From Ectobacillus ponti (lineage in GTDB: Bacteria; Bacillota; Bacilli; Bacillales; Bacillaceae_G), in contig NZ_JANCLT010000003.1 of assembly GCF_024294785.1 (NCBI RefSeq), positions 424,931 to 481,567 on the forward strand: a stretch of DNA of 56,637 nt, written 5' to 3'. Below, one piece after another: positions 50,010 to 56,637 of the stretch. The notes beneath the pieces are model-generated. The model saw only the letters and a list, made by a program, of their open reading frames with translations. It did no database searches and was not told the origin of the DNA. Every line of letters starts with the position of its first letter. Position 1 is the first letter of the stretch. Made by a program: the position numbers and the translations under genes.

Positions 50010-50675
50010 CTAGATCTTGAACGGATTTTTCCATTCCATCAGCGTGCCGTAGTTGCAGGATTCCTCATCCTCCAAATAGTTCGGCACAACGGCAACCGGC
50101 GTCCGGCCGCAGCGGAGCAGGAAGGTGATGACCGGGTCCTTCAGCTCGCCTTTTACAACGGCAGCCAGATAGTCGTCAATGGACATTTCGTCCGCCTTTC
50201 TGTGGTAGCCGGGCATGCGGCCGCCGCCAAGGAGCCGGTCGAGCCCCTTATGCATCACAACATCATACATGGAGAACATAAGCCACTTGCCAAGGCCAAG
50301 CTTCCGGTAAGCCGGGCTGACGCTGATGTCCACGACGTACAGCGTGTTGCCGTCCGGCTTATGGGTGCGGATGTAGCCGCTGTCGGTGACTTCCTCCCAT
50401 GTGTGCTGCGGAGGCGCCGGGTCAAAGTCTGTGAGCAGGCCCGTCATCGAGCCGGCGACAACGCCGTCCACTTCAATGCAAAGCGCCCCTTCCGGGAAGA
50501 GGGTGATGTGGTTGTGCAGCTGTTCTTCATTCCATAAGAGTTCATCAGGAAACGGCGGCGGAAAGCTTTCGCGCTGAATCCGGTGCAGCGCCGGGAAGTC
50601 TGCCTCTGTATAATTGCGGACGACTGCAGGGACGGTGCGGTCCTGGTCGAATACGTAAAATTCTTTCCGGTACAT
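50010..50675 (-). CDS. GNAT family N-acetyltransferase, nitrilase partner
   Basis: A 221-residue acetyltransferase. The CoA-binding loop lies in ISVSPAYRKLGLGKWLM (residues about 118-134), and the N-terminus (YTEADFPALHRIQRESFP) is typical of the branch found fused to nitrilases. In B. subtilis YhcX a GNAT domain and a nitrilase domain form one protein; here they are separate adjacent genes, with the nitrilase first. The ATG is 6 nt from the nitrilase stop, so the two are coupled. The substrate is likely an amine acted on with the nitrilase, but unproven. Confidence 0.88.
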   Translation of the reverse strand: MYRKEFYVFDQDRTVPAVVRNYTEADFPALHRIQRESFPPPFPDELLWNEEQLHNHITLFPEGALCIEVDGVVAGSMTGLLTDFDPAPPQHTWEEVTDSGYIRTHKPDGNTLYVVDISVSPAYRKLGLGKWLMFSMYDVVMHKGLDRLLGGGRMPGYHRKADEMSIDDYLAAVVKGELKDPVITFLLRCGRTPVAVVPNYLEDEESCNYGTLMEWKNPFKI

Positions 50676-50681
50676 GGGCGC

Positions 50682-51539
50682 TTACTTCCAGTCTGTGTAC
50701 AGGTCCGTGCGGCGGTCGCGCCATGTGGTCACGGAGCCTTTTTCACGCACTTGGTACAAGAGGTCAAGATCCAGATCGGCAGTGATGATCATATCATCAT
50801 TGATTTCGCCTTCTGCCAGAATGCCGCGCGGCGGGAATGGAATGTCGTTTGGCGTGATGATCGCCGCCTGGCCGAAGTTCGCGCGCATGAAGTCCACTGT
50901 CGGCAGCGCGCCCACTGTGCCTGTCAGCACGACATAGATTTGGTTTTCGATGGTGCGCGCATGGCTTGTGTAGCGCACGCGATGGAAGCCGTGGCGGTCA
51001 TCGGTGCAGGATGGGCAGAAGATGACGTCTGCGCCCTTCGCCTTTGCCATCCGCACGATTTCCGGGAATTCAATGTCATAGCACGTCAGCATCGCGACAG
51101 TGCCTTTTTCGGTTTCAAACACCTGCAGGCCGTCTCCGGCAGCCATGTTCCACTCCTGCACCTCTGTCGGGGTGATGTGGATTTTCGCCTGCTCGACCAC
51201 GTGGCCGTCCGGATAAAACATGTGCGCCACATTATATAGCTTGCCGCCGCGCTCCACTACATGCGTGCCGCCGATAATGTGCATGCCGGTGCGCTTTGCC
51301 TGCTCGATGAACAGGGCGCGGTATTGCTCCGTGAACTTCGGCAGATCATTGATGGTAAGGGCCTTGCCGTTTTCGTCGCCGATGGACATGAGCTGGGTGG
51401 TGAAAAATTCCGGGAACAGGACGAAATCCGCGCTGAACTCCTCGGCTGTTTTGACATAATGCTCAACCTGCTGTGCAAATTCCTCGAAGGATGAGATGGT
51501 GTGAAGATGATATTGTACGGCTGAAACGCGCATTTTCAT
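50682..51539 (-). CDS. Carbon-nitrogen hydrolase (nitrilase superfamily)
   Basis: A 285-residue hydrolase of amides or nitriles. The Glu-Lys-Cys triad is visible: Glu in VLFPEFFTT, Lys in VEQAKIHIT and Cys in MLTCYDIEFPE. Further family features include VVERGGKLYN. GGAGG lies 7 nt before the ATG at 51539. It forms an operon with the GNAT gene, the two-gene equivalent of a YhcX-like fusion. Substrate unknown; omega-amidase-like or polyamine-related amidase are possibilities. Confidence 0.92.
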   Translation of the reverse strand: MKMRVSAVQYHLHTISSFEEFAQQVEHYVKTAEEFSADFVLFPEFFTTQLMSIGDENGKALTINDLPKFTEQYRALFIEQAKRTGMHIIGGTHVVERGGKLYNVAHMFYPDGHVVEQAKIHITPTEVQEWNMAAGDGLQVFETEKGTVAMLTCYDIEFPEIVRMAKAKGADVIFCPSCTDDRHGFHRVRYTSHARTIENQIYVVLTGTVGALPTVDFMRANFGQAAIITPNDIPFPPRGILAEGEINDDMIITADLDLDLLYQVREKGSVTTWRDRRTDLYTDWK

Positions 51540-51637
51540 GTATACGCCTCCTTGTCATTTCGCTATTGTTTATTATTCGTTAAACTGCCAAGAGGCGCAA
51601 GTACGAACTTGGGAGGAACATAGTGAGAAAAAGTATA

Positions 51638-51985
51638 CTATAGCTCCTCTGGCTGGCTGCCTACTGTTTCCATATACTGTTTTCCCCATTCGTACATGGC
51701 GTCGAGAATCGGCATCAGGCTCTCGCCGTGCTTCGTCAGGGAATATTCCACCTTTGGGGGGACCACCGGATATACTTCCCGGTGCACAATCAAGTCCTCC
51801 TCAAGCTCCCGCAGCTGTGTTACGAGCATGCGCTGGGTAATGCCGGGGATCAAATTTTTCAGCTCGCCAAAGCGCTTTGTGCCGCTTTTGCCGAGATGCC
51901 AGAGAATGAGCATCTTCCATTTGCCGCCGATGATGGCAAGCGTCAGCTCTTTCTCGCAATTGAATGTTTCATGGATATGGCCCAT
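51638..51985 (-). CDS. HxlR family transcriptional regulator
   Basis: A 115-residue winged-helix protein of the HxlR type. It begins [22 protein letters not shown] and has the recognition helix region [24 protein letters not shown] followed by [11 protein letters not shown]. An N-terminal Cys (near residue 10) is typical of thiol- or electrophile-sensing members. GAGGTGAAAC precedes the ATG. It points at the nitrilase-GNAT operon, though a 98-nt gap separates them; control of that operon is an inference. Confidence 0.92.
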   Translation of the reverse strand: MGHIHETFNCEKELTLAIIGGKWKMLILWHLGKSGTKRFGELKNLIPGITQRMLVTQLRELEEDLIVHREVYPVVPPKVEYSLTKHGESLMPILDAMYEWGKQYMETVGSQPEEL

Positions 51986-52031
51986 CGTTTCACCTCAAAG
52001 TCTAATATGGTGACAGTATAGGGGCTTCATG

Positions 52032-53219
52032 CTAATTCTGCAATGTTTGCGGCTCGAAGAAAACCAGGCTGTCCACATTCTGCAGCCATTCTCTCGCACC
52101 GGAGCCATCCCTGTTGGCTGTCCAGACCTGTCTGTTGTCAAACAGAGAGGAGGAGCGGTACCAAATCAGCTTTTGCAGGCTGCGCACATATTGCGGATTG
52201 TAGTCGCCAAAGCCCGGCGGCGGCTCTGTCAGCCTCGTTTGCCGGCCGCTCTTAATGTCGACACTGTACAGTACCGGGCGAGGGTGCTTGCCGGCGTCAT
52301 TGTCCCATTCCGCTTCCCTGACACGGGAGGTGACGATAGAGGCATCGCTTGTCCAGGTGAAGTCCAGTTCGGCGTAGTTGTTCGGGGTCAAGGAGGCAGG
52401 CATGGCTTTTACGCCAAGCTGTTTATTTTTAAAGCCAAATACAATGCGGCCGTTGCCGGCAATGTAGGCAAGAATATCATGGCTGTAGGCCCATTGCGGC
52501 CTGCCGACGCCGGAAGCAACAATGGCCACCCGCTCAAATTCTGTTCCATCTGCTGACAGCGTGCACAGCTGGTTCTCGTCCATGGCAAGAGATGCTGTCG
52601 GCGCCAGGATGAAGGAATACCACCTTCCGCTTGGCGACAGCCGGAAATCTTCGGCCGTGACGGCAAGAACATCCTGCTTTTTCGGGATGGTAAAGAAGGG
52701 GGTCACGCCGCTGCTGAGGTCTGCCGTGTCACTGAGCTTCTTTTTATATAAAATGGGAGTGGTCCAGCCATCCGGCTGCAGACTGGCGTTGGCGGACAAG
52801 AGAAAGCCCGAGCCGTCCGGCAGCCATGTGTAGCTGCCGACGCCAAGCGCAGCATTGCGGAACGCGCCGTGCTCAAATATATTCAGCACGCCCATGTCCT
52901 GAAAGGCGAGCCGATTATCGCGGGGCGCCCATTGCACGTTGAAGCCGTTGTCAAATGCACGCTTGTGCCGCTTTGTTTTCAGGTCATAGATCCAGATTTC
53001 ATTCTTGCCGGCCGGGTTCTCCTTTTGATAGGAGAGAAGCATGCCGTCGTGCGACCATTGCGGGGCATGAACAATACCGGTGTACTTTGTCAGCTGCGTC
53101 TCGCGGCTCTCTTCCAGCAGCCAAAGCTGGTTGTTCCGGATGAAGGCTGCCTTCGTTTCGGTTTGTGCTGCGGCGACGGATGGAAACAGGAGAAGGAAGA
53201 GAAAGAGGAGTCGAATCAT
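52032..53219 (-). CDS. Exported TolB-like beta-propeller protein
   Basis: A 395-residue protein with a signal peptide (about 1-18, FPSVAAAQ). A series of WD40/TolB-type blades follows, such as APQWSHDGMLLSYQKENP, VQWAPRDNRLAFQD, FRLSPSGRWYSF and PQWAYSHDILAYIA. The start at 53219 has AGGCGGTG upstream; a frame extending to 53246 is not supported. Bacterial members of this pattern are often secreted and of unknown role. Single gene, next to divergent prfC. Confidence 0.85.
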   Translation of the reverse strand: MIRLLFLFLLLFPSVAAAQTETKAAFIRNNQLWLLEESRETQLTKYTGIVHAPQWSHDGMLLSYQKENPAGKNEIWIYDLKTKRHKRAFDNGFNVQWAPRDNRLAFQDMGVLNIFEHGAFRNAALGVGSYTWLPDGSGFLLSANASLQPDGWTTPILYKKKLSDTADLSSGVTPFFTIPKKQDVLAVTAEDFRLSPSGRWYSFILAPTASLAMDENQLCTLSADGTEFERVAIVASGVGRPQWAYSHDILAYIAGNGRIVFGFKNKQLGVKAMPASLTPNNYAELDFTWTSDASIVTSRVREAEWDNDAGKHPRPVLYSVDIKSGRQTRLTEPPPGFGDYNPQYVRSLQKLIWYRSSSLFDNRQVWTANRDGSGAREWLQNVDSLVFFEPQTLQN

Positions 53220-53350
53220 GAGGCACCGCCTTTCTGTAGGATACATATACTATGTGCCGGCACTGGAAAAAGTATGAGGTGCTACCCATTGAGGACAAAA
53301 TCGTGTATTGTTAGATAGGATAAACATGTTTTTGAAAGGAATTTGTAACG

Positions 53351-54925
53351 ATGACAAATGAACATATGCATGAGCTCACGTCGCGTCGGACGTTTGCCAT
53401 CATTTCTCACCCGGACGCCGGGAAAACGACGCTTACAGAAAAACTGCTTTTGCTCGGGGGTTCCATCCGTTCCGCTGGTACGGTAAAAGCAAAGAAATCA
53501 GGTAAATATGCGACATCCGACTGGATGGAAATTGAGAAGCAGCGCGGCATCTCTGTTACCTCCAGTGTGATGCAGTTCTTCTATCGCGGCCATCATGTAA
53601 ATATTGTGGACACACCGGGACACCAGGACTTCAGTGAAGATACGTACCGTACGCTGACAGCGGTGGACAGCGCCGTGATGGTCATTGACGGCACAAAAGG
53701 GATTGAGGCGCAGACCATCAAGCTGTTCAAGGTTTGCCGCATGCGCGGTATTCCGATTTTGACGTTCATCAACAAGCTTGACCGTGAAGGAAAAGAGCCG
53801 CTTGAGCTGCTTGAAGAAATTGAAGAGGTGCTTGGCATCGAGTCTTACCCGGTTACTTGGCCGATCGGCATGGGCAAGCGATTCCAGGGCACGTATGACC
53901 GCTTTGCGAAGAAAATTGAGGTATACCGCGGCAACGAAGAGTCTTTGTTTGTGGACTTCGACGGCGAGAACATCTCGGATGAAGTAAGGCAGTACGTGGA
54001 TGCTTCCATGCTGGAGCCGCTGTCAGATGAGCTGATGCTGCTTGAAGAGGCCGGCAATGAGTTTTCTGTGGAAAAGGTCAAGAACGGCGAACTGACGCCT
54101 GTCTTCTTTGGCAGCGCCATTGCCAATTTCGGAGTGCAGTCCTTTTTCAATTCATTCCTGCAACTGACACAGCCGCCGCAGCCGCGTATGTCCTCAGCAG
54201 GCAAAATTGATATCGACTATCCGCATTTCTCCGGCTTCGTGTTCAAGATTCAGGCGAACATGAACCCGGCGCACCGCGACCGCATCGCGTTCCTGCGCGT
54301 ATGCTCCGGTAAATTTGAGCGCGGCATGACCGTCACGCTGTCCCGCACCGGCCGCAAGATTAAGCTGGGCCAGTCCCAGCAATTCCTTGCTGCTGACCGC
54401 GAGACGGTGGACGAGGCCTATCCGGGCGACATCATCGGCTTGTACGATGCCGGCACCTACCAGATTGGCGATACGATTGTAGGGGACGGCCAGGCCTTCC
54501 AGTTTGAAGCACTGCCGAAGTTCCCGCCGGAATTGTTCATGAAGGTGCGCGCGAAAAACGCCCTGAAGCATAAGCATTTTGACAAGGGGATGACGCAGCT
54601 GGTGCAAGAAGGTGCCGTACAGCTGTACCGTACGCCATTCTTCGGTGACTATATCTTGGGTGCAGTCGGTGAACTGCAGTTCCAGGTGTTTGAATACCGC
54701 ATGAAGGCTGAATACGGCGTTGATTTGGAGTTTACGCCGATGCGCCACAGCATCGCCAAGTGGATTCCGAAGGATAAGGTGGAGAAAGTGTCCACAGATT
54801 CCCGTATCATCCTTGTGGAGGACCTTGAGGGCAACCCGGTGCTGCTGTTTGAAAATGACTTTGTGCACCGCTTATTCCAGGATAAGAACCCGGATATTAA
54901 GCTGATGAGCATTTTAGAATCGTAA
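53351..54925 (+). CDS. prfC: Peptide chain release factor 3
   Basis: A 524-residue translational GTPase that recycles RF1/RF2 from the ribosome after termination. The G1 motif reads [13 protein letters not shown], the switch region [15 protein letters not shown]3 DTPGHQDF and G4 INKLDRE, all as in RF3. The C-terminal domains hold the RF3 signature [23 protein letters not shown] lies about 10 nt before the ATG. B. subtilis has no RF3, so its presence is a lineage feature. Single-gene unit. Confidence 0.95.
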   Translation: MTNEHMHELTSRRTFAIISHPDAGKTTLTEKLLLLGGSIRSAGTVKAKKSGKYATSDWMEIEKQRGISVTSSVMQFFYRGHHVNIVDTPGHQDFSEDTYRTLTAVDSAVMVIDGTKGIEAQTIKLFKVCRMRGIPILTFINKLDREGKEPLELLEEIEEVLGIESYPVTWPIGMGKRFQGTYDRFAKKIEVYRGNEESLFVDFDGENISDEVRQYVDASMLEPLSDELMLLEEAGNEFSVEKVKNGELTPVFFGSAIANFGVQSFFNSFLQLTQPPQPRMSSAGKIDIDYPHFSGFVFKIQANMNPAHRDRIAFLRVCSGKFERGMTVTLSRTGRKIKLGQSQQFLAADRETVDEAYPGDIIGLYDAGTYQIGDTIVGDGQAFQFEALPKFPPELFMKVRAKNALKHKHFDKGMTQLVQEGAVQLYRTPFFGDYILGAVGELQFQVFEYRMKAEYGVDLEFTPMRHSIAKWIPKDKVEKVSTDSRIILVEDLEGNPVLLFENDFVHRLFQDKNPDIKLMSILES

Positions 54926-54927
54926 GC

Positions 54928-54957
54928 AAGGGCCCGGCCATATGCCGGGCTCTTCTT
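54928..54957 (+). terminator. Intrinsic terminator of prfC
   Basis: AAGGGCCCGGC pairs with GCCGGGCTCTT (one G-U pair) over 11 bp, followed by CTTGT. Confidence 0.75.
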
Positions 54958-55078
54958 GTCAGATGAACAGGATATACGGCAAAACAAAGCGATGCCGCCC
55001 GCAGAACGCAAACCTGAGGAGCAATTGGTAGGCAAAACCGTCCTGTCGCGTTACAATGTGACTTAGTATGGAGGGGGA

Positions 55079-56032
55079 ATGTACGTGAATCGGATGTTGG
55101 AACGCTTGATGCCGGTCATGACACCCGCAAGTGTGCTGATCGGGGTGATGGCGGCGGCGCACTTGAAGGGGTATGCGTATCTTGTGCCATGGATTTTTGC
55201 TTTCATGACCTTTGCCGGAAGTCTCAGCTCGAGCTTTGGGGCGCTTGGCCGCTCGCTTTCCCGGCCTCTGCCGCTGATGGCGGCATTATTCATTTTGCAT
55301 GTTGCCATGCCGCTTTGGGCTTGGGGTGTGGGGCATGTGGCATTTGCGGGAGATGCGTATACCATTACCGGACTTGTTCTGGCAGTGGTGATCCCGACGG
55401 GCATTACCAGCTTTATATGGGTATCGATTTATAAAGGGAACCTTGGCTTTACGCTGTCACTGATCCTCATCGATACCTTCTTGTCGCCATTTCTGGTGCC
55501 CTACAGCATTTCACTTTTGGCGGGCGAAAAGGTGGCAATGGATACATGGGGCATCATGAAGGGCCTGCTGATCATGGTTGTGGTGCCATCCGTATTGGGC
55601 ATGCTGCTGCATGAAGTGACAAAAGGAAAAGTGAAGCAGACGCTCGCGCCGAAGCTTGCACCAATCTCGAAACTCGGCTTGGCAACGGTTGTCATGATCA
55701 ACAGCTCTGTTGTTGCTCCCTATTTAGAAAAAGTGGACGGTAAGCTGCTGTTTACGGCAGCTATCGTGTTTGTGGTGGCTGCATCCGGTTACGCGCTCTC
55801 CTGGGGTGTTGGCATGCTGTTCAAATGGGAGCGGGCGGATGTGGCAGCGCTGTTGTTCACTGGCGGCATGCGGAATATCAGCGCCGGGGCAGTCGTGGCC
55901 GTGCATTATTTTCCAGCGGCAGTTGCCGTGCCTGTTGTGATTGGCATGCTGTTTCAGCAGGTGCTGGCTTCCTTGTATGGACGCCTGCTGCATGAGGCAG
56001 ACAAACGGAAGGCTGCTTCGGCTGCCGCTTAA
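55079..56032 (+). CDS. Bile acid:sodium symporter family (BASS) transporter
   Basis: A protein of up to 317 residues with about nine to ten helices. Family features include the small-residue stretch TFAGSLSSSFGALGRSL, the bundle crossover GLVLAVVIPTGITSF, and a C-terminal region with ALLFTGGMRNISAGAVVAVHYFP. BASS members carry sodium-coupled organic anions such as pantoate or bile acids. The start is uncertain: ATG at 55079 lies 4 nt from GGAGG, and GTG at 55085 lies 7 nt from GGGGG. No regulatory site seen. Confidence 0.85.
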   Translation: MYVNRMLERLMPVMTPASVLIGVMAAAHLKGYAYLVPWIFAFMTFAGSLSSSFGALGRSLSRPLPLMAALFILHVAMPLWAWGVGHVAFAGDAYTITGLVLAVVIPTGITSFIWVSIYKGNLGFTLSLILIDTFLSPFLVPYSISLLAGEKVAMDTWGIMKGLLIMVVVPSVLGMLLHEVTKGKVKQTLAPKLAPISKLGLATVVMINSSVVAPYLEKVDGKLLFTAAIVFVVAASGYALSWGVGMLFKWERADVAALLFTGGMRNISAGAVVAVHYFPAAVAVPVVIGMLFQQVLASLYGRLLHEADKRKAASAAA

Positions 56033-56125
56033 GGGGACTGGCTGCAGTCCTCTTTTTTTGTGGATTTCTTCATCAGTTTTCCAAACGTCTGGTCATACTA
56101 AGAGGAAAAGCAAAGGAGAGGTGTT

Positions 56126-56386
56126 ATGTCGAACTGGGAGCAAGCTGTAGAGCGGATCAAGCGATTGGAGTGTCCAACCGGTGAAGTGGAAAAGCGGGTG
56201 GCCGGCATTCTGGCGGAGTACGGGGTCGCAGCACCGGGAGAGATTCTGGTACACCGGGACGAAGCGCGGGAGCCTGACAAAGGAGAAGTGTACCGTGCCG
56301 AGGCTGCGGGCCAATCCTTGTTCATTTACGCAAAATCAGGCATGGATGATTATGTGGCAAAGGTAATGGATGTGCATCAGGGCTAG
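56126..56386 (+). CDS. Small soluble protein of 86 residues, unknown
   Basis: An acidic protein with alternating Glu, Arg and Val, no signal and no membrane span. AAGGAGAGGT lies 6-8 nt before the ATG, and a strong terminator follows, so it is a monocistronic gene. It reads as alpha/beta. No family recognised. It is the last protein gene before the rRNA operon. Confidence 0.7.
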   Translation: MSNWEQAVERIKRLECPTGEVEKRVAGILAEYGVAAPGEILVHRDEAREPDKGEVYRAEAAGQSLFIYAKSGMDDYVAKVMDVHQG

Positions 56387-56409
56387 GGTCTTTCAGAAGA
56401 CCCTTTTTC
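56385..56409 (+). terminator. Intrinsic terminator ahead of the rRNA operon
   Basis: AGGGTCTT pairs with AAGACCCT around TCAG, followed by five T. It insulates the rRNA promoters from the upstream gene. Confidence 0.9.
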
Positions 56410-56433
56410 CTGTTATTCCCTGTATAAAAGGCA

Positions 56434-56462
56434 TTGCATCAGGCAGCTTGGCATGTTATATT
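56434..56462 (+). promoter_or_regulatory. rRNA operon promoter P1
   Basis: TTGCAT (56434-56439), a 17-nt spacer and TATATT (56457-56462), upstream of the second promoter. Confidence 0.7.
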
Positions 56463-56514
56463 TAGTTTCCGCCGCTGATGAGTCAGTGAGCGAAGCAAGA
56501 TTTCAAAAAAGGTA

Positions 56515-56543
56515 TTTACAAATGCGATAAGATACTGTAAGAT
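56515..56543 (+). promoter_or_regulatory. rRNA operon promoter P2
   Basis: TTTACA (56515-56520), a 17-nt spacer and TAAGAT (56538-56543). A-rich sequence lies just upstream, as in the UP elements of rrn promoters. Confidence 0.75.
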
Positions 56544-56565
56544 ATTATCTTGTCAGCAAGAAACA

Positions 56566-56579
56566 GCTCTTTGAAAACT
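56566..56579 (+). promoter_or_regulatory. rRNA leader boxA-type antitermination element
   Basis: GCTCTTTGAAAACT matches the conserved boxA-like element of Bacillus rRNA leaders, which recruits Nus factors. Confidence 0.8.
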
Positions 56580-56629
56580 GAACAAAACACAAAACGTCAA
56601 CATTTATTTTTTGAAGCTAGACAAACACT

Positions 56630-56637
56630 TTTATGGA
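56630..56637 (+). rRNA. Start of 16S rRNA gene (truncated by window edge)
   Basis: The window ends with TTTATGGA, matching the 5' end of Bacillus 16S rRNA (TTTATNGGAGAGTTTGATC type). Only about 8 bases are present. The identification depends on the boxA element and tandem promoters upstream. Confidence 0.7.

Overview
The window looks like chromosome from an endospore-forming, Bacillus-like Firmicute of moderate GC content. The signs are AGGAGG-type ribosome-binding sites with many TTG and GTG starts, strong intrinsic terminators after most transcription units, a TnrA/GlnR-type nitrogen box, a RocR/sigma-54 arginine catabolic locus, Bmr/Blt-type and RocE-like transporters, NamA, and the Bacillus-type leader of an rRNA operon at the right edge. 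No phage, plasmid, insertion sequence, CRISPR array or tRNA gene was recognised. Most of the window is ordinary core and accessory chromosome in short operons.

Layout. 1-3.1 kb: two short proteins, a FAD-dependent desaturase-like oxidoreductase, a DinB-fold protein and a DUF350 membrane protein. 3.2-3.8 kb: a gene-free stretch with a 123-bp tandem repeat that folds into hairpins. 3.8-7.2 kb: a nitrogen block, glnK-amtB under a perfect TnrA/GlnR-type box, convergent with a glutaminyl-tRNA synthetase gene, which most Bacilli lack. 7.4-15 kb: Pit phosphate transporter, GtrA protein, cell-wall amidase, OsmC protein, secreted alpha/beta hydrolase, MscL, a second DinB protein and several tiny genes. 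15.4-20 kb: a 1289-residue secreted multicopper oxidase with four fibronectin-III repeats, followed by a small exported protein with a Met/His-rich tail. 20-26.3 kb: M15-like/peptidoglycan-binding protein, NamA, CobW GTPase, a stand-alone ATP synthase subunit I-like gene behind a structured leader, DUF4349 lipoprotein, a ParB-fold-like protein and PurU.

26.4-32.9 kb: a two-component system with an OmpR-type direct-repeat operator, an unknown helical protein, a chemoreceptor and an MFS transporter. 33-38 kb: a secreted nucleotidase and a secreted lytic transglycosylase-like protein that carry related C-terminal Ig-like repeats. 38-42.3 kb: rocR, a -24/-12 promoter, rocD and a rocE-like permease, for ornithine/arginine use. 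42.4-49.4 kb: a Nudix hydrolase, a promoter-leader-terminator unit ahead of an mpsC-like gene, a gutted sbtA-like bicarbonate transporter pseudogene, a run of a small membrane protein, MarR regulator, second membrane protein and hydrolase, GNAT and MFS genes, and a GNAT gene broken by a 10-bp tandem duplication. 49.4-56.4 kb: TPR protein, an adjacent nitrilase + GNAT pair, HxlR regulator, TolB-like protein, release factor 3, a BASS-family transporter and a small protein. 56.4 kb to the end: tandem rRNA promoters, boxA and the first bases of a 16S rRNA gene.

Functional themes are nitrogen (GlnK/AmtB, RocR/RocD/RocE, PurU, GlnRS), envelope and secreted enzymes, and small-molecule efflux. The best candidates for undescribed biology are the leader RNA at 42.86-43.03 kb, the structured 123-bp repeat, the oxidase plus Met/His-rich partner, the slippage-prone GNAT gene and the orphan AtpI-like gene. 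All function calls come from reading the sequence by eye; no database search was run.
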